64,000 bases of DNA from JADJYF01 sp050186725 (GCA_050186725.1 JBFWYG010000002.1:62001-126000); one strand, 5' to 3'; shown: positions 17,614 through 26,018, counted from the stretch's first letter. Notes: generated by a model not told the origin, from the sequence alone. A program made the numbers and translations.

Positions 17614-17737
17614 ATAGGACCGGCGTCGTTTACAGCATGCGGCCTCGCGCCTAAGCTGCGCCATCGTCGGCCTCGCGGGCCGGCGCAGCCACCACCCAGG
17701 GCGCTCACTCGGGCGCCGCCGCACGCGGAGAGCGACG

Positions 17738-18808
17738 ATGGATTTCGGATTCGTATTCATGGGCGACATTCACATCCACAAGGACGTGAAGTACGCCGAG
17801 GACCACGGCTTCACCCACGCCTGGCTGTACGACACCCAGATGCTGGGCAGCGAGGTCTACGCGGTGATGGCGCTGTGCGCCGATCGCACCTCCAAGATCA
17901 AGATCGGGCCGGGCGTGACCAATCCGTCGTCGCGCATCGCGCCGCTGTCGGCCTGCGGCATGGCGACCATCAACGAACTCGCGCCCGGCCGCGCCATCAT
18001 GGGCATCGGCACCGGCAACACCACGCGCCGCACCATGGGCATGCCGGCGGCGAAGATGTCCGAGCTCGAGGAGCACGTGCGCGTCTGCCGGGATCTCTTC
18101 GACGGCAAGGTCACCGACTACAGCGAGGGCGAGCGCCACCGCAAGATCAAGTTCCTGAATCCCGACCTCGGAATGATCAACATCAAGGACCGCATTCCGA
18201 TCTACCTCGCGGCCTCCGGCCCCAAGGTTGCGCAGCTCGCGGGCCGCATCGCCGATGGGGTGATCCTGTTCGGCGCGGTGCATCCCGACCTGGTGAAGTG
18301 GATGATCGGGAACGTGCGCAAGGGCGCGGAGGAAGCGGGCCGTGACCCGGACAAGATCTACATCCTGTCCATGACCGCCTTCTACCTGACGGAGTCCGAC
18401 GAGCAGATCGAGACCCGCGCGGTGCGCGAGGCGGTCGGCCCGATGGTGGCCTCGTCCAGCAACATCTTCGCGCTGTCCTGCCACAAGGATCCGAGCGCCA
18501 TGCCGGGTTCGCTGCGCGACGAGCTGATGGGATTCGCCGACGTCTACCGCGAGCCCAACGCGCCCATCGAGACCCGTCACCTCAAGCTCTACGAGGGCTA
18601 TCTGCAGCATCTCAAGGACGAGCACGAGGCGCTGATGACCAAGAAGATCATCCAGGCCACCACGCTGACCGGCACCAAGACCGAGGTGCTCGGCATGATC
18701 GAGGCGATGCGCGACGCCGGCGTGCACCAGGTGGCGGTGCAGCCTATCCGCCCGACCCGCGAAGTGGTGGACCAGTTCGCGAAGGAGATCATGCCGCGCT
18801 TCGCCTGA
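17738..18808 (+). CDS. LLM-class flavin-dependent oxidoreductase
   Basis: 356 residues with the luciferase-like TIM barrel: MDFGFVFMG at the start, INELAPGRAIMGIGTGNT (about residues 88-105) for the substrate/flavin strand, IPIYLAASGPKVAQLAGRI (about 154-172) typical of the F420- or FMN-binding pocket, and ADGVILFGAVHPD. Members are FMN- or F420-dependent monooxygenases or dehydrogenases. GGAGAG precedes ATG 17738 by 6 bp. It is divergent from the P450. Cofactor choice cannot be settled from sequence. Confidence 0.88.
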   Translation: MDFGFVFMGDIHIHKDVKYAEDHGFTHAWLYDTQMLGSEVYAVMALCADRTSKIKIGPGVTNPSSRIAPLSACGMATINELAPGRAIMGIGTGNTTRRTMGMPAAKMSELEEHVRVCRDLFDGKVTDYSEGERHRKIKFLNPDLGMINIKDRIPIYLAASGPKVAQLAGRIADGVILFGAVHPDLVKWMIGNVRKGAEEAGRDPDKIYILSMTAFYLTESDEQIETRAVREAVGPMVASSSNIFALSCHKDPSAMPGSLRDELMGFADVYREPNAPIETRHLKLYEGYLQHLKDEHEALMTKKIIQATTLTGTKTEVLGMIEAMRDAGVHQVAVQPIRPTREVVDQFAKEIMPRFA

Positions 18809-18853
18809 GGGCGCGCGCGGCGCCGGGCCGCGACGGGTCGCCCGATCCGTCGC

Positions 18854-19396
18854 TCAGGCCTGCTGATGAAAGCTGCCGAACAGTCGCCGACGCTCCGCCT
18901 CGATGCCTTCCAGGCTGTAGGTCTTCTCCACCGTCGTCGCGGTCGCCTCCGCCGCCACCCGCGCCAGGGCCGCGTCCGCGGCCTTCCCCACCGGATACGC
19001 GCGCTGCTGCGCGACCATCCAGCCGCCGCGCGACTCGGTCGCCGGCGGCACGTCCTGCGCCGCGAGCGCCGTGTCAGCGGCGACGGCGCCGACCTCCATG
19101 GCCGGCTTCAGCATGCGCCCGAGCGCCACGTTGGCCGCGGCGAAGGCCGCGCCCAGCGGTCCGCCGAACAGCGCGCCGCCGGCGACGCGAATGGCCGGCG
19201 CGACCACGTCACCGGTCAGCTTGCGGTACAGGTTGCCCACCACCGGGATGTGCTGCAGCGGATTGACGAGATCCAGCACGTCGCGAAAGTTGAAGCCGTC
19301 GTCGCCGAACAGCTTCACGCCGCCGATGGAGAAAGGCTTGCCCGTGTCGGCCGACGGACGTTGCTGGGCGATGGGGGTGGATGAGTAACCGGGCAA
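18854..19396 (-). CDS. Conserved hypothetical protein with a glycine-rich hydrophobic segment
   Basis: 180 residues, starting at TTG 19396 with CGAGG upstream; no ATG is available. The N-terminal half has FNFRDVLDLVNPLQHIPVVG then NLYRKLTGD, and a glycine/alanine-rich amphipathic stretch GGALFGGPLGAAFAAANVAL. I have a sense of this pattern in alphaproteobacterial and gammaproteobacterial hypothetical proteins of unknown function, but cannot name a family. The C-terminal half is alanine-rich and probably helical. Its promoter side faces the 126-bp repeat array. Confidence 0.6.
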   Translation of the reverse strand: MPGYSSTPIAQQRPSADTGKPFSIGGVKLFGDDGFNFRDVLDLVNPLQHIPVVGNLYRKLTGDVVAPAIRVAGGALFGGPLGAAFAAANVALGRMLKPAMEVGAVAADTALAAQDVPPATESRGGWMVAQQRAYPVGKAADAALARVAAEATATTVEKTYSLEGIEAERRRLFGSFHQQA

Positions 19397-19470
19397 TGGA
19401 TGAGCCTCGTGGAGCGAGACTCACGGTGCAAGGGGCGTGCCGATGGAGGCCGTGGCGGTCGGCAAAGCCC

Positions 19471-19880
19471 ATGGATTCCCGCTTGCGCGGGAATGACGGG
19501 TTTTGGGGGGAAAGGAACACGTCGAGCGCCCCTCCTCGCTCCACATCCGTCACCCCTGCGAAAGCAGGGGGCCATCGACGGTGGGCGAAGCCCATGGATT
19601 CCCGCTTGCGCGGGAATGACGGGTCGGACGCGTTTCGACGCACTGAACGGGCCTCACCTCCACCCAACTACACCGTCACCCCTGCGAAAGCAGGGGTCCA
19701 CCGGCGCCCGTCGAAGCCCGTGGATTCCCGCTTCCGCGGGAATGACGGGTCGGACGCGTTGCGACGCACTAAACGGGCGTCACCTCCACCCAACTACACC
19801 GTCACCCCCGCGAAAGCAGGTGTCCACCGGCGACCGTCGAAGCCCCCGGATTCCCGCTTCCGCGGGAATGACGGGTCTGG
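19471..19880. repeat. Tandem array of about 126-bp units with two hairpins each
   Basis: Four copies of a hairpin GGATTCCCGC-TT(G/C)C-GCGGGAATGACGGG start near 19473, 19596, 19722 and 19848, so the steps are 123, 126 and 126 bp. Three copies of a second hairpin GTCACCCCTGCGAAAGCAGG begin at 19549, 19675 and 19801, also 126 bp apart. The sequences between them are conserved too (GGTCGGACGCGTT, CACCTCCACCCAACTACACC), so whole units have been tandemly duplicated. The GGATTCCCGC element is a widespread dispersed repeat in proteobacteria. No gene lies between 19397 and 19997. Confidence 0.92.
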
Positions 19881-19997
19881 AGGACGATGTGCGGGGGTAC
19901 GGTTCGCGCCTTCGCTTCGACCCCGTCACCATGACCGCGGCAACACGCCACCATCACCCGGCCCGCGCTTGCCGCCTGCACGGCAAGCCTTGCCGCC

Positions 19998-20819
19998 TCA
20001 ACGCAGGTAGTCCAGCAGCACGCGCGCGATGTAGTCGGGCCGGTCCAACATCAGCCAGTGGCTCGCGCCCTCCACCCGCAGGTACTGCCAGTCGGCGTCG
20101 ACCCAGGCCTGGGAGCCGACCATCTGCACCTCGGTGAGATAGGCGTCGCCGCTGCTCCACACGCCGAGCGTCGGCACGCGCACGCGCGGCAGCACCCAGC
20201 CTTCGCTCGTCCAGGTGTCGAGGTCGACGTTGGCGCGGTACCAGTTGAGGCCCGCCGTCAGCGCGCCCGGGCGCGACAGGTCGCGAATCCAGGTCTCCAT
20301 CTCGCGGTGGTGCTGGAAGATCTCGCGGAACCACTGCCAGTCGTCGCGAGTGAGGATCTCCTCGGCCTCGCCGACACGCATGAAGAGCAGCATGTACCAG
20401 GCGAGCCGCCGCTGAGCGATGCCGGCGGCCCACAGTGAACTGAGATGCCCGACCGACAGCGCGACGTGGCGCACCACGCGCTCCGGATGCAGTGCCGCGA
20501 GGCCCCAGCCGACCGCCGCGCCCCAGTCGTGGCTGACCAGCTTCACGCGCTCCACGTCCAGCGCATCGAGCAGCGCGATGATGTCGCCGATGCACTCGGG
20601 CAGACGGTAGGCGGCCACGTCCTGCGGCTTGTCCGACGCGCCGAAGCCGCGCTGATCCGGCGCGATGACGCGAAAGCCGGCGTCGACGAGCGCTGGGATC
20701 TGATGACGCCACAGCTGCGCCGAATCGGGAAAGCCGTGCAGCAGCAGCAGCGGTTCGCCCGCGCCGACCTCGGTCAGGTGCAGGTTGTACTCGCCGACGT
20801 TGATCATGCGCGTCGTCAT
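19998..20819 (-). CDS. Alpha/beta hydrolase (epoxide hydrolase / haloalkane dehalogenase-like)
   Basis: 273 residues. LLLLHGFPDSAQLWRHQIP (about residues 22-40) holds the HGFP oxyanion motif. VSHDWGAAVGWGLA (about 96-109) places an Asp in the nucleophile elbow (SHDWGA), as in epoxide hydrolases and dehalogenases. APDQRGFGASDKP is the strand before it. The last His lies in VEGASHWLMLDRPDYI. A cap domain is present (FREIFQHHREMETWIRDL). ATG 20819 with GGAGG upstream is preferred over longer starts. It is divergent from the DsbA-like gene over 104 bp. Confidence 0.9.
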   Translation of the reverse strand: MTTRMINVGEYNLHLTEVGAGEPLLLLHGFPDSAQLWRHQIPALVDAGFRVIAPDQRGFGASDKPQDVAAYRLPECIGDIIALLDALDVERVKLVSHDWGAAVGWGLAALHPERVVRHVALSVGHLSSLWAAGIAQRRLAWYMLLFMRVGEAEEILTRDDWQWFREIFQHHREMETWIRDLSRPGALTAGLNWYRANVDLDTWTSEGWVLPRVRVPTLGVWSSGDAYLTEVQMVGSQAWVDADWQYLRVEGASHWLMLDRPDYIARVLLDYLR

Positions 20820-20923
20820 GGCAGCCTCCAGGTGCGGAGCGGCCATTATGCCGCGCCGCGCGTGATTGACGCTCGAGGGCCCCGCCGGAACAATGCCGCG
20901 AGCGAACTCGGAGGAGGCGTGCC

Positions 20924-21577
20924 ATGAACGACACTGCAGCGGTACCGGTGCTGGACATCGTCTCGGACGTGGTATGCCCATGGTGCTACGTCGGCAAGCG
21001 ACGGCTGGAACGGGCGCTCGCCACGCTGGAGGATTTTCCGCTCACCATCCGCTGGCGCCCCTACGAACTGAACCCCACCCTGCCGCGCGCCGGCATGGAC
21101 AGGCGCGAGTATTGCGAGCGCAAGTTCGGCTCCCTGGACCAGGCGCGCCGACTGTACGCGCGGGTGGAAGCCGCGGCTGCCGAAGACAGTCTGCCGATGC
21201 ACATCGAGCGCATCGCGCGCACGCCGAATACGCGCATCGCCCATCGCCTGGTGGAACTGGCCGGCGAACACGACTGCCAGGACGCGGTGGTCGACGGCCT
21301 GTTCGCCGCCTACTTCGTCGCGGGCCGCGACGTCGGCGACCCCGCCACGCTGCGCGACATCGGCGTCGCCGCCGGCCTCGCCGGCGAGGCCATCGACGCG
21401 ATGCTGAACGACGCCGCCGGCGACGCCCACATCGAAGCGACCGAGCGTGCCGCGCGCGAGGCCGGCGTGGACGGCGTGCCCGCCTTTCTCTACAACGGCC
21501 GCCTCTTGTTCAGCGGCGCGCAGAGCCCGGAGACCATCGCGCTGGCGCTCAAGCGCGCGCGGGCCCGCGGCCTGTGA
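20924..21577 (+). CDS. DsbA-family oxidoreductase (FrnE/DSBA-like thioredoxin domain)
   Basis: 217 residues without a signal peptide, hence cytosolic. LDIVSDVVCPWCYVGKRRLE (about residues 8-27) carries the CPWC redox motif. YELNPTLPRAGMDRREY and RIAHRLVELAGEHDCQDAVV follow as in FrnE-type proteins, and GVDGVPAFLYNGRLLFSGAQ (about 187-206) has the cis-Pro loop. Family members are thiol oxidoreductases or glutathione-dependent isomerases. GGAGGAG precedes ATG 20924. Its stop overlaps the next start as GTGA, coupling it with the MEKHLA gene. Confidence 0.92.
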   Translation: MNDTAAVPVLDIVSDVVCPWCYVGKRRLERALATLEDFPLTIRWRPYELNPTLPRAGMDRREYCERKFGSLDQARRLYARVEAAAAEDSLPMHIERIARTPNTRIAHRLVELAGEHDCQDAVVDGLFAAYFVAGRDVGDPATLRDIGVAAGLAGEAIDAMLNDAAGDAHIEATERAAREAGVDGVPAFLYNGRLLFSGAQSPETIALALKRARARGL

Positions 21578-22065
21578 GCGAGCGCGCGCCGCGCATCGCC
21601 GCGCCCTGCGCGGCCAACGACTGGCTGGGCGCGCACGTCGAACTGCTGTGCGCGAGCTACACGCGCCTGACCGGTCGCGAACTGCTGCCCGCGCCCGCCC
21701 ACGGCACCCGTGGCCGCGCCGCCTGGCAGGCGCCCTTCGCGCTGTTGTCCCACGGGCTCGAAGCCGACCCGCTGTTCAACTACGGCAACCACACCGCGCT
21801 CGCGCTGTTCGAACTGGACTGGCCGGCCTTCGTGCTGCTGCCATCGCGCGCCTCGGCCGAAGCGCTGCGGCAGGAAGCGCGCGCCGAGCTCATGCGCAAG
21901 GTGCTGGAACAGGGCTTCATCGACGACTACAGCGGCGTGCGCATCGCCGCCAGCGGCCGGCGCTTCGTGATCGAGCAGGCCACGGTATGGAACGTGCTCG
22001 ACGAGGCAGGCCATTTGCACGGCCAGGCCGCGACCTTCGCCACCTGGCGTGACCTGCCGGACTGA
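21574..22065 (+). CDS. MEKHLA-domain protein
   Basis: 163 residues consisting of one MEKHLA domain, a PAS-related fold first noted in plant HD-ZIP III proteins and found standalone in bacteria. Visible features: LFNYGNHTALALFELDWPAF (about residues 66-85), LPSRASAEA, RQEARAELMRKVLEQGFIDD, GVRIAASGRRFVIEQATVWN and GHLHGQAATFATW. The only start is GTG 21574, overlapping the DsbA-family stop by four bases. A sensory or ligand-binding role is guessed from the PAS relation. Coupling to a thiol oxidoreductase suggests a redox-related job, which is inference. Confidence 0.88.
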   Translation: MSERAPRIAAPCAANDWLGAHVELLCASYTRLTGRELLPAPAHGTRGRAAWQAPFALLSHGLEADPLFNYGNHTALALFELDWPAFVLLPSRASAEALRQEARAELMRKVLEQGFIDDYSGVRIAASGRRFVIEQATVWNVLDEAGHLHGQAATFATWRDLPD

Positions 22066-22133
22066 GCCGGCCCACCGCGGCGCGCGCCCCGAGGCGCGTG
22101 CCGACCTTCGACCCTCGAGGAGCTTGAGATCGC

Positions 22134-22907
22134 ATGATTCCTTCGCGCCCGCGCATCCTGCTGACGAACGACGACAGCCACGACTCGCCGCTGTTCCATC
22201 TCGCGATCCGCGTGCTGGCGCAGTTCGGCGATCTGGACGTGGTGGTGCCCGCCACCGAGCAGAGCTGGAAGGGCAAGTCCATGACCCGCTACGGCGCGCT
22301 CTATGCCGAGCGCATCGACCTGCACGGCACGCCGGCCTGGTCGGTGACAGGCACGCCGGCGGACTGCGTCAATCTCGCCATCTACCAGCTGCTGCCGGCG
22401 AAGCCGCACCTGGTGGTGTCCGGCATCAACATCGGCAAGAACGTCGGTCTCGGCTTCACCCTCGCCTCCGGCACCATCGGCGCCTGCCTGGAGGGCAACA
22501 TCGCCGGTCTGCCGGGGCTCGCGCTGTCGCAGGAGATCACGCCCGCGGAGTTCCGTCACTGGGACCAGGAACGCAACTTCCTGCCCGAGACCAGCGCGCG
22601 CTTCGCCACCGTGGTGGAACGCATGATGCCGGCGGTGTGGCGTCAGTTCGTCCTGCCCGACGACTTCGAGGCCTTTACCTGGAACGTAAACTTCCCGAGC
22701 ACGCCGGCCGCCGAGATGGAGATCGTGCGTGCGCGCCTGGGTCTCAGCTGGTACCAGGGCTGCTTCACCCGCAAGGGCGACCAGTACCACCACGCGCTCG
22801 CCACCGCCGAGCTCGACGAGGCGCCGGACACCGACGACATGGTGCTGCGCGCCGGGCACGTGAGCGCCACGCGCATCGACGTGCGGACGCTGGGGCAGCA
22901 TTTGTGA
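22134..22907 (+). CDS. surE: 5'/3'-nucleotidase SurE
   Basis: 257 residues. The family N-terminus ILLTNDDSHDSPLFHLAIRV gives the two metal-binding Asp residues (about residues 9-28). VVVPATEQSWKGKSM corresponds to the P-loop-like VAP-x2-x-S segment, TGTPADCVNLAIY and LVVSGINIGKNVG supply the conserved Ser and Asn of the metal site, and YSGT-like LASGTIGACLEG follows. SurE removes phosphate from nucleoside monophosphates. The HDSP variation differs from the usual DDG-A, so this may be a divergent SurE-like paralogue. The AGGAGC 14-19 bp before ATG 22134 is rather far. Confidence 0.85.
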   Translation: MIPSRPRILLTNDDSHDSPLFHLAIRVLAQFGDLDVVVPATEQSWKGKSMTRYGALYAERIDLHGTPAWSVTGTPADCVNLAIYQLLPAKPHLVVSGINIGKNVGLGFTLASGTIGACLEGNIAGLPGLALSQEITPAEFRHWDQERNFLPETSARFATVVERMMPAVWRQFVLPDDFEAFTWNVNFPSTPAAEMEIVRARLGLSWYQGCFTRKGDQYHHALATAELDEAPDTDDMVLRAGHVSATRIDVRTLGQHL

Positions 22908-22926
22908 CGCAGGTCGACGGCGAGGC

Positions 22927-23099
22927 ATGGCCGGTTGAAACCGGCCCTACAGGTGCCTCGTTGTAGGGCCGATTTCAATCGGCCAACGCAAGCCGCCGTT
23001 GTAGGGCCGATTTCAATCGGCCAACACAAGCCGCCGTTGTAGGGCCGATTTCAATCGGCCATTCGATTCCAGAGCGTGGCCGATTGAAATCGGCCCTAC
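22927..23099. repeat. Cluster of family A and B repeats between convergent genes
   Basis: One family B variant (22927-22950, GGCCGGTTGAAACCGGCC) is followed by three direct family A copies at 22963-22985, 23001-23023 and 23039-23061. An inverted family A copy lies at 23077-23099. The spacer ACGCAAGCCGCCGTT / ACACAAGCCGCCGTT is also repeated, so the copies arose by local duplication in 38-bp steps. The inverted copy supplies the TAG stop of the LuxR-type gene. Confidence 0.92.
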
Positions 23100-23584
23100 A
23101 GAAGATCTTCCAGGAACCACGCCGCGAAGGCGTGGCGGCCGTCGAGGCCGGCCTTCTGGTACAGCGCCGAGGCCTGGGTGCGCACGGTCTTCTCGGCGGT
23201 GGCGCGCAGCGCGGCGATCTCTTTGAGACTCAGTCCCTTCAGCAGCAGCCAGCCGATCTCGCGCTCGCTGTCGGTCAGTCCCCAGGCGCCGAACTGTGCG
23301 TTGACCAACTCGCCGAGCTGGCGCCGCGCATTGCGCGCGGCCTCGTCGCCTGCCGCCGCCCGTCGCCGCGCCTCGGCGAGCTCTTCCACCAGGCGCGCCC
23401 GCTCACGAGCGTCGACTCGGCGCGCGTGGAGCAGCCAGGCGAGCAGCCCCAGCGCCGCCAGCAATACGCCGCCTTCGAGCACCAGGTGCAGGCGATCCGC
23501 GCCGTGCGCGAGATCGTCCACGAGATCGCTGGCGCTCGCCACCGCGATCAGCGCCAGCACCGCCATCAGGATCTGGTCGCGCAC
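23096..23584 (-). CDS. Membrane-anchored LuxR-type helix-turn-helix regulator
   Basis: 162 residues. Two N-terminal membrane helices (ILMAVLALIAVASASDLV and LVLEGGVLLAALGLLAWLL, about residues 4-60) are followed by a charged coiled-coil stretch (ERARLVEELAEARRRAAAG). The C-terminal GerE/LuxR DNA-binding domain is LTDSEREIGWLLLKGLSLKE then IAALRATAEKTVRTQASALY. GTG 23584 is preferred because AAGGAG lies 9 bp upstream; ATG 23629 has none. No receiver domain is present. The stop codon is in an inverted family A repeat. It is divergent from a cytochrome b gene, an obvious candidate target. Confidence 0.83.
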   Translation of the reverse strand: MRDQILMAVLALIAVASASDLVDDLAHGADRLHLVLEGGVLLAALGLLAWLLHARRVDARERARLVEELAEARRRAAAGDEAARNARRQLGELVNAQFGAWGLTDSEREIGWLLLKGLSLKEIAALRATAEKTVRTQASALYQKAGLDGRHAFAAWFLEDLL

Positions 23585-23730
23585 GGGGCGTTCTCCTTTC
23601 GTGCTCTTGATATCAATCAGTTGGCGCATGGGACATGCGTCCCATGCTGCCTCTCCCGGACACTTGTCCGATGCGCCGACGCGAGCAAGCCACGACACTC
23701 AACGCCGTTCACCACTACCGGAGAGCCTTC

Positions 23731-24363
23731 ATGGCCGATCGCATCTATGTCTGGGACCGTTTCATCAGGCTGTTCCATTGGACCCTGGTGGCGGCCTTCG
23801 CCACCGCCTACCTGACCGGCGAAGAGGACACGGACCTGCATTTCTATGCCGGCTACGTCATCTGCGCGCTGCTCATCGGCCGCCTGGCATGGGGCTTCGT
23901 CGGCGGGCGCTACGCGCGCTTCACGAGTTTCGTCACCTCGCCGACGGCGGCGCTCGGGTACTTGAAGAGCCTGGTCGGTGGCCCGGTGAAGCACTACGTC
24001 GGGCACAACCCGGCCGGCGCCTGGATGGTGCTGCTGCTGCTCGCGAGCCTCACCTTGACGGTCGGTTCGGGACTGCGCGCCTATGGCCTGGAGGGTCATG
24101 GTCCCTTCGCCGTGGCGCGCCTGCCGAAACCCGACAGCGCGACCATGAGTGAGAGCGAGGTGGCCACGCTGCGCGCCGCGCGCAAGGCGCGTCACGCCGA
24201 CGAAGAGTTCTGGGAAGAGATCCACGAACTCGGCGCCAACGGCACGCTGTTGCTGGTCGGCCTGCACGTGGCTGGAGTCGTGGCGTCGAGTCTCAGGCAT
24301 CGCGAGAACCTGGCGCGGTCCATGATCACCGGCTACAAGCAGGGGCCGGCCGAGGAGGCCTGA
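23731..24363 (+). CDS. Cytochrome b561/Ni-Fe hydrogenase-type b-cytochrome
   Basis: 210 residues with four membrane helices typical of di-heme cytochrome b of the YodB/HupC type. VWDRFIRLFHWTLVAAFATA has the first heme His (about residues 7-26), DLHFYAGYVICALLIGRLAW the second, and ANGTLLLVGLHVAGVVASSL has a His on the last helix. It passes electrons between quinol and a c-type or other partner in the inner membrane. GGAGAG precedes ATG 23731. No partner gene adjoins. It is divergent from the membrane-bound LuxR-type regulator. Confidence 0.9.
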   Translation: MADRIYVWDRFIRLFHWTLVAAFATAYLTGEEDTDLHFYAGYVICALLIGRLAWGFVGGRYARFTSFVTSPTAALGYLKSLVGGPVKHYVGHNPAGAWMVLLLLASLTLTVGSGLRAYGLEGHGPFAVARLPKPDSATMSESEVATLRAARKARHADEEFWEEIHELGANGTLLLVGLHVAGVVASSLRHRENLARSMITGYKQGPAEEA

Positions 24364-24414
24364 CCTCACTTCGTCGCGCGCGGACCGGCCACGCGCTGGC
24401 CCGCGCGCTCGGCC

Positions 24415-25104
24415 TCAATAGGCCACATCCACCGCCATGCACAGGTAACTGACCAGCGCGCTCGCGCGCTTGAACGAGGTCAGCGCGAACTTCACGAAGC
24501 CGGGATCGTTGATCAGCGCCTCGTCGAAGTTCATGCAGGCGATGTAATCCTTGCGCTTCAGGTCCGCGATCAAGTCATGCGCCGGGTCGTAGCCCTTCGG
24601 CGGCCGCACCAGGCTGTCGCCGACCAGCGTCCAGTCGCGCTTGAACGCCGCCGCTTGAGTGGCCTTCTTCCAGGCATTTGGATTGTCGGCGATGAACTCG
24701 CGTATGCCGTTCAAGACCGGCGGCTCGGGATGCCAGATGCCGGCGCCGAGGAAACAGTCGCCCGGCTCGATGTGCACATAGAAGCCGGGCGCATGCACGT
24801 CGCGCCCCTCGGCGTGGCGGAAATGGATGCCGACGTTGGTCTTGAACGGCGTCTTGTCGCCGGCGAAGCGCGTGTCACGGTAGACGCGCATCAGGGAGCC
24901 GCCCGACTTCTTAGGGATGGCGCGGAAGTGCGGCGACAGCGACGACAGGTGATCGCCCATCGCGGCGATGAAGTTCAGCGCCGGCAGGCGCACCAGGTCT
25001 TCGTAGCGCTGCTTGTTCTCATCGAACCAGCCGCGGTTGTTGTTCTTGGCGAGCTGCTTCAGGAAGGGAATGCAGCCGGTCGGGAAGCCTTCGAATTGCG
25101 CCAT
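24415..25104 (-). CDS. DUF2461 domain protein (TIGR02453 family)
   Basis: 229 residues over the whole DUF2461 family length. Conserved blocks are FLKQLAKNNNRGWFDENKQR (about residues 14-33), ALNFIAAMGDHL, RVYRDTRFAGDKTPFKTNVG (about 73-92), HAPGFYVHIEPGDCFLGAGI, and GYDPAHDLIADLKRKDYIA. Function is not known for the family. It lies 32 bp downstream of the dehydrogenase at 25137 on the same strand and is probably cotranscribed with it. Confidence 0.92.
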   Translation of the reverse strand: MAQFEGFPTGCIPFLKQLAKNNNRGWFDENKQRYEDLVRLPALNFIAAMGDHLSSLSPHFRAIPKKSGGSLMRVYRDTRFAGDKTPFKTNVGIHFRHAEGRDVHAPGFYVHIEPGDCFLGAGIWHPEPPVLNGIREFIADNPNAWKKATQAAAFKRDWTLVGDSLVRPPKGYDPAHDLIADLKRKDYIACMNFDEALINDPGFVKFALTSFKRASALVSYLCMAVDVAY

Positions 25105-25136
25105 CGTTCCTGCTCTCGTATGGGGACCGCGACGTC

Positions 25137-26018
25137 TCAGGACGCCAGTCCGGCCTCGGCGCGCACGTCTATCGCGATCGCCGTCCAGTCCTTCTCGCCA
25201 TGGCCGTTGGACACGCCCTCGGCATAGCGTTGCTCCAACAGTTCGCCCAGGCGCATGCGCGCGCCGACGGCGGCCGCCGCACCCTGCGCGAGGCGCACGT
25301 CCTTGAGTCCCAGCGCGAGCTTGAAGCCGGTGTCGTTCCAGCCGTGGCGCGCGAGCTGACGGCCGTAGTTCTCGAAGATCGGGCAGCCGAAAGCGGTGCC
25401 CACCACCATCTGGTGGAACTCGGCCGGATCGATGCCGTGCTTCTCGACTACGGTGAAGCTCTCGGCCAGAGCCTCGATGGTGGTGGCGATCATGAAATTG
25501 AAATTGATCTTGGCGACGTTGGCGGCGGACGGCGTCGCGCCGAAATCGAAGATGCGCCGCGAGAGTTTCTCCAATACCGGCCGCACGCGCGCCTTGGCCG
25601 CTTCGTCGCCAGCGGTCAGGAAGGACGGCACGCGCGCGCGCACCGCGTCCGGTCGCCCGATGATCGGCGACGCCACGTAGGCCACGCCCGCCGCCGCATG
25701 GGCCGTCGCGAGACGCGTCGCGCATTCCGGCGAAATGGTGCTGATCGAGACATGCACGCCGCCCGGACCGAGCGCGACGAGCACGCGCCCATCGGCGAAC
25801 ACGGCTTCGAGCGCGGCGTCGTCCGCCAGGCAGCTCAGCACCACGCCGCCGGCCTGCACGGCCGTCGCCGCGCTCGACGCGACGCGCGCCCCGCGCGCGG
25901 CGAGACCGGTGGTCTTGCCGGGGCTGCGGGTCCACACCGTGACCTCGTGCCCGTCGGCCAGCAGGTTGTCCACCATGGGCTCACCCATGAGCCCGATACC
26001 CAGATAGCCGAGTTGCAT
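25137..26018 (-). CDS. NAD(P)-dependent beta-hydroxyacid dehydrogenase (HIBADH family)
   Basis: 293 residues. YLGIGLMGEPMVDNLLADGH is the N-terminal NAD(P)-binding GxGxxG motif (about residues 5-24). HVSISTISPECATRLATAH corresponds to the substrate segment D-x-S-T. VAKINFNFMIATTIEALAES holds the active-site Lys (about 170). NDTGFKLALGLKDVRLAQGA is the C-terminal helical signature. Family members oxidise 3-hydroxyisobutyrate, tartronate semialdehyde, 6-phosphogluconate-like compounds or succinic semialdehyde. Substrate unknown. It heads a two-gene unit with the DUF2461 gene. Confidence 0.88.
   Translation of the reverse strand: MQLGYLGIGLMGEPMVDNLLADGHEVTVWTRSPGKTTGLAARGARVASSAATAVQAGGVVLSCLADDAALEAVFADGRVLVALGPGGVHVSISTISPECATRLATAHAAAGVAYVASPIIGRPDAVRARVPSFLTAGDEAAKARVRPVLEKLSRRIFDFGATPSAANVAKINFNFMIATTIEALAESFTVVEKHGIDPAEFHQMVVGTAFGCPIFENYGRQLARHGWNDTGFKLALGLKDVRLAQGAAAAVGARMRLGELLEQRYAEGVSNGHGEKDWTAIAIDVRAEAGLAS

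Noticed and set aside
19471..19880. Possible CRISPR array because of regular repeats
   Set aside because: Units are 126 bp and the sequences between the hairpins are themselves repeated. There are no unique spacers and no cas genes.
22963..23061. Three family A repeats at 38-bp spacing resembling a small CRISPR
   Set aside because: The 15-base spacers are nearly identical and the same repeat is scattered through the window, so it is a dispersed hairpin with local duplication.
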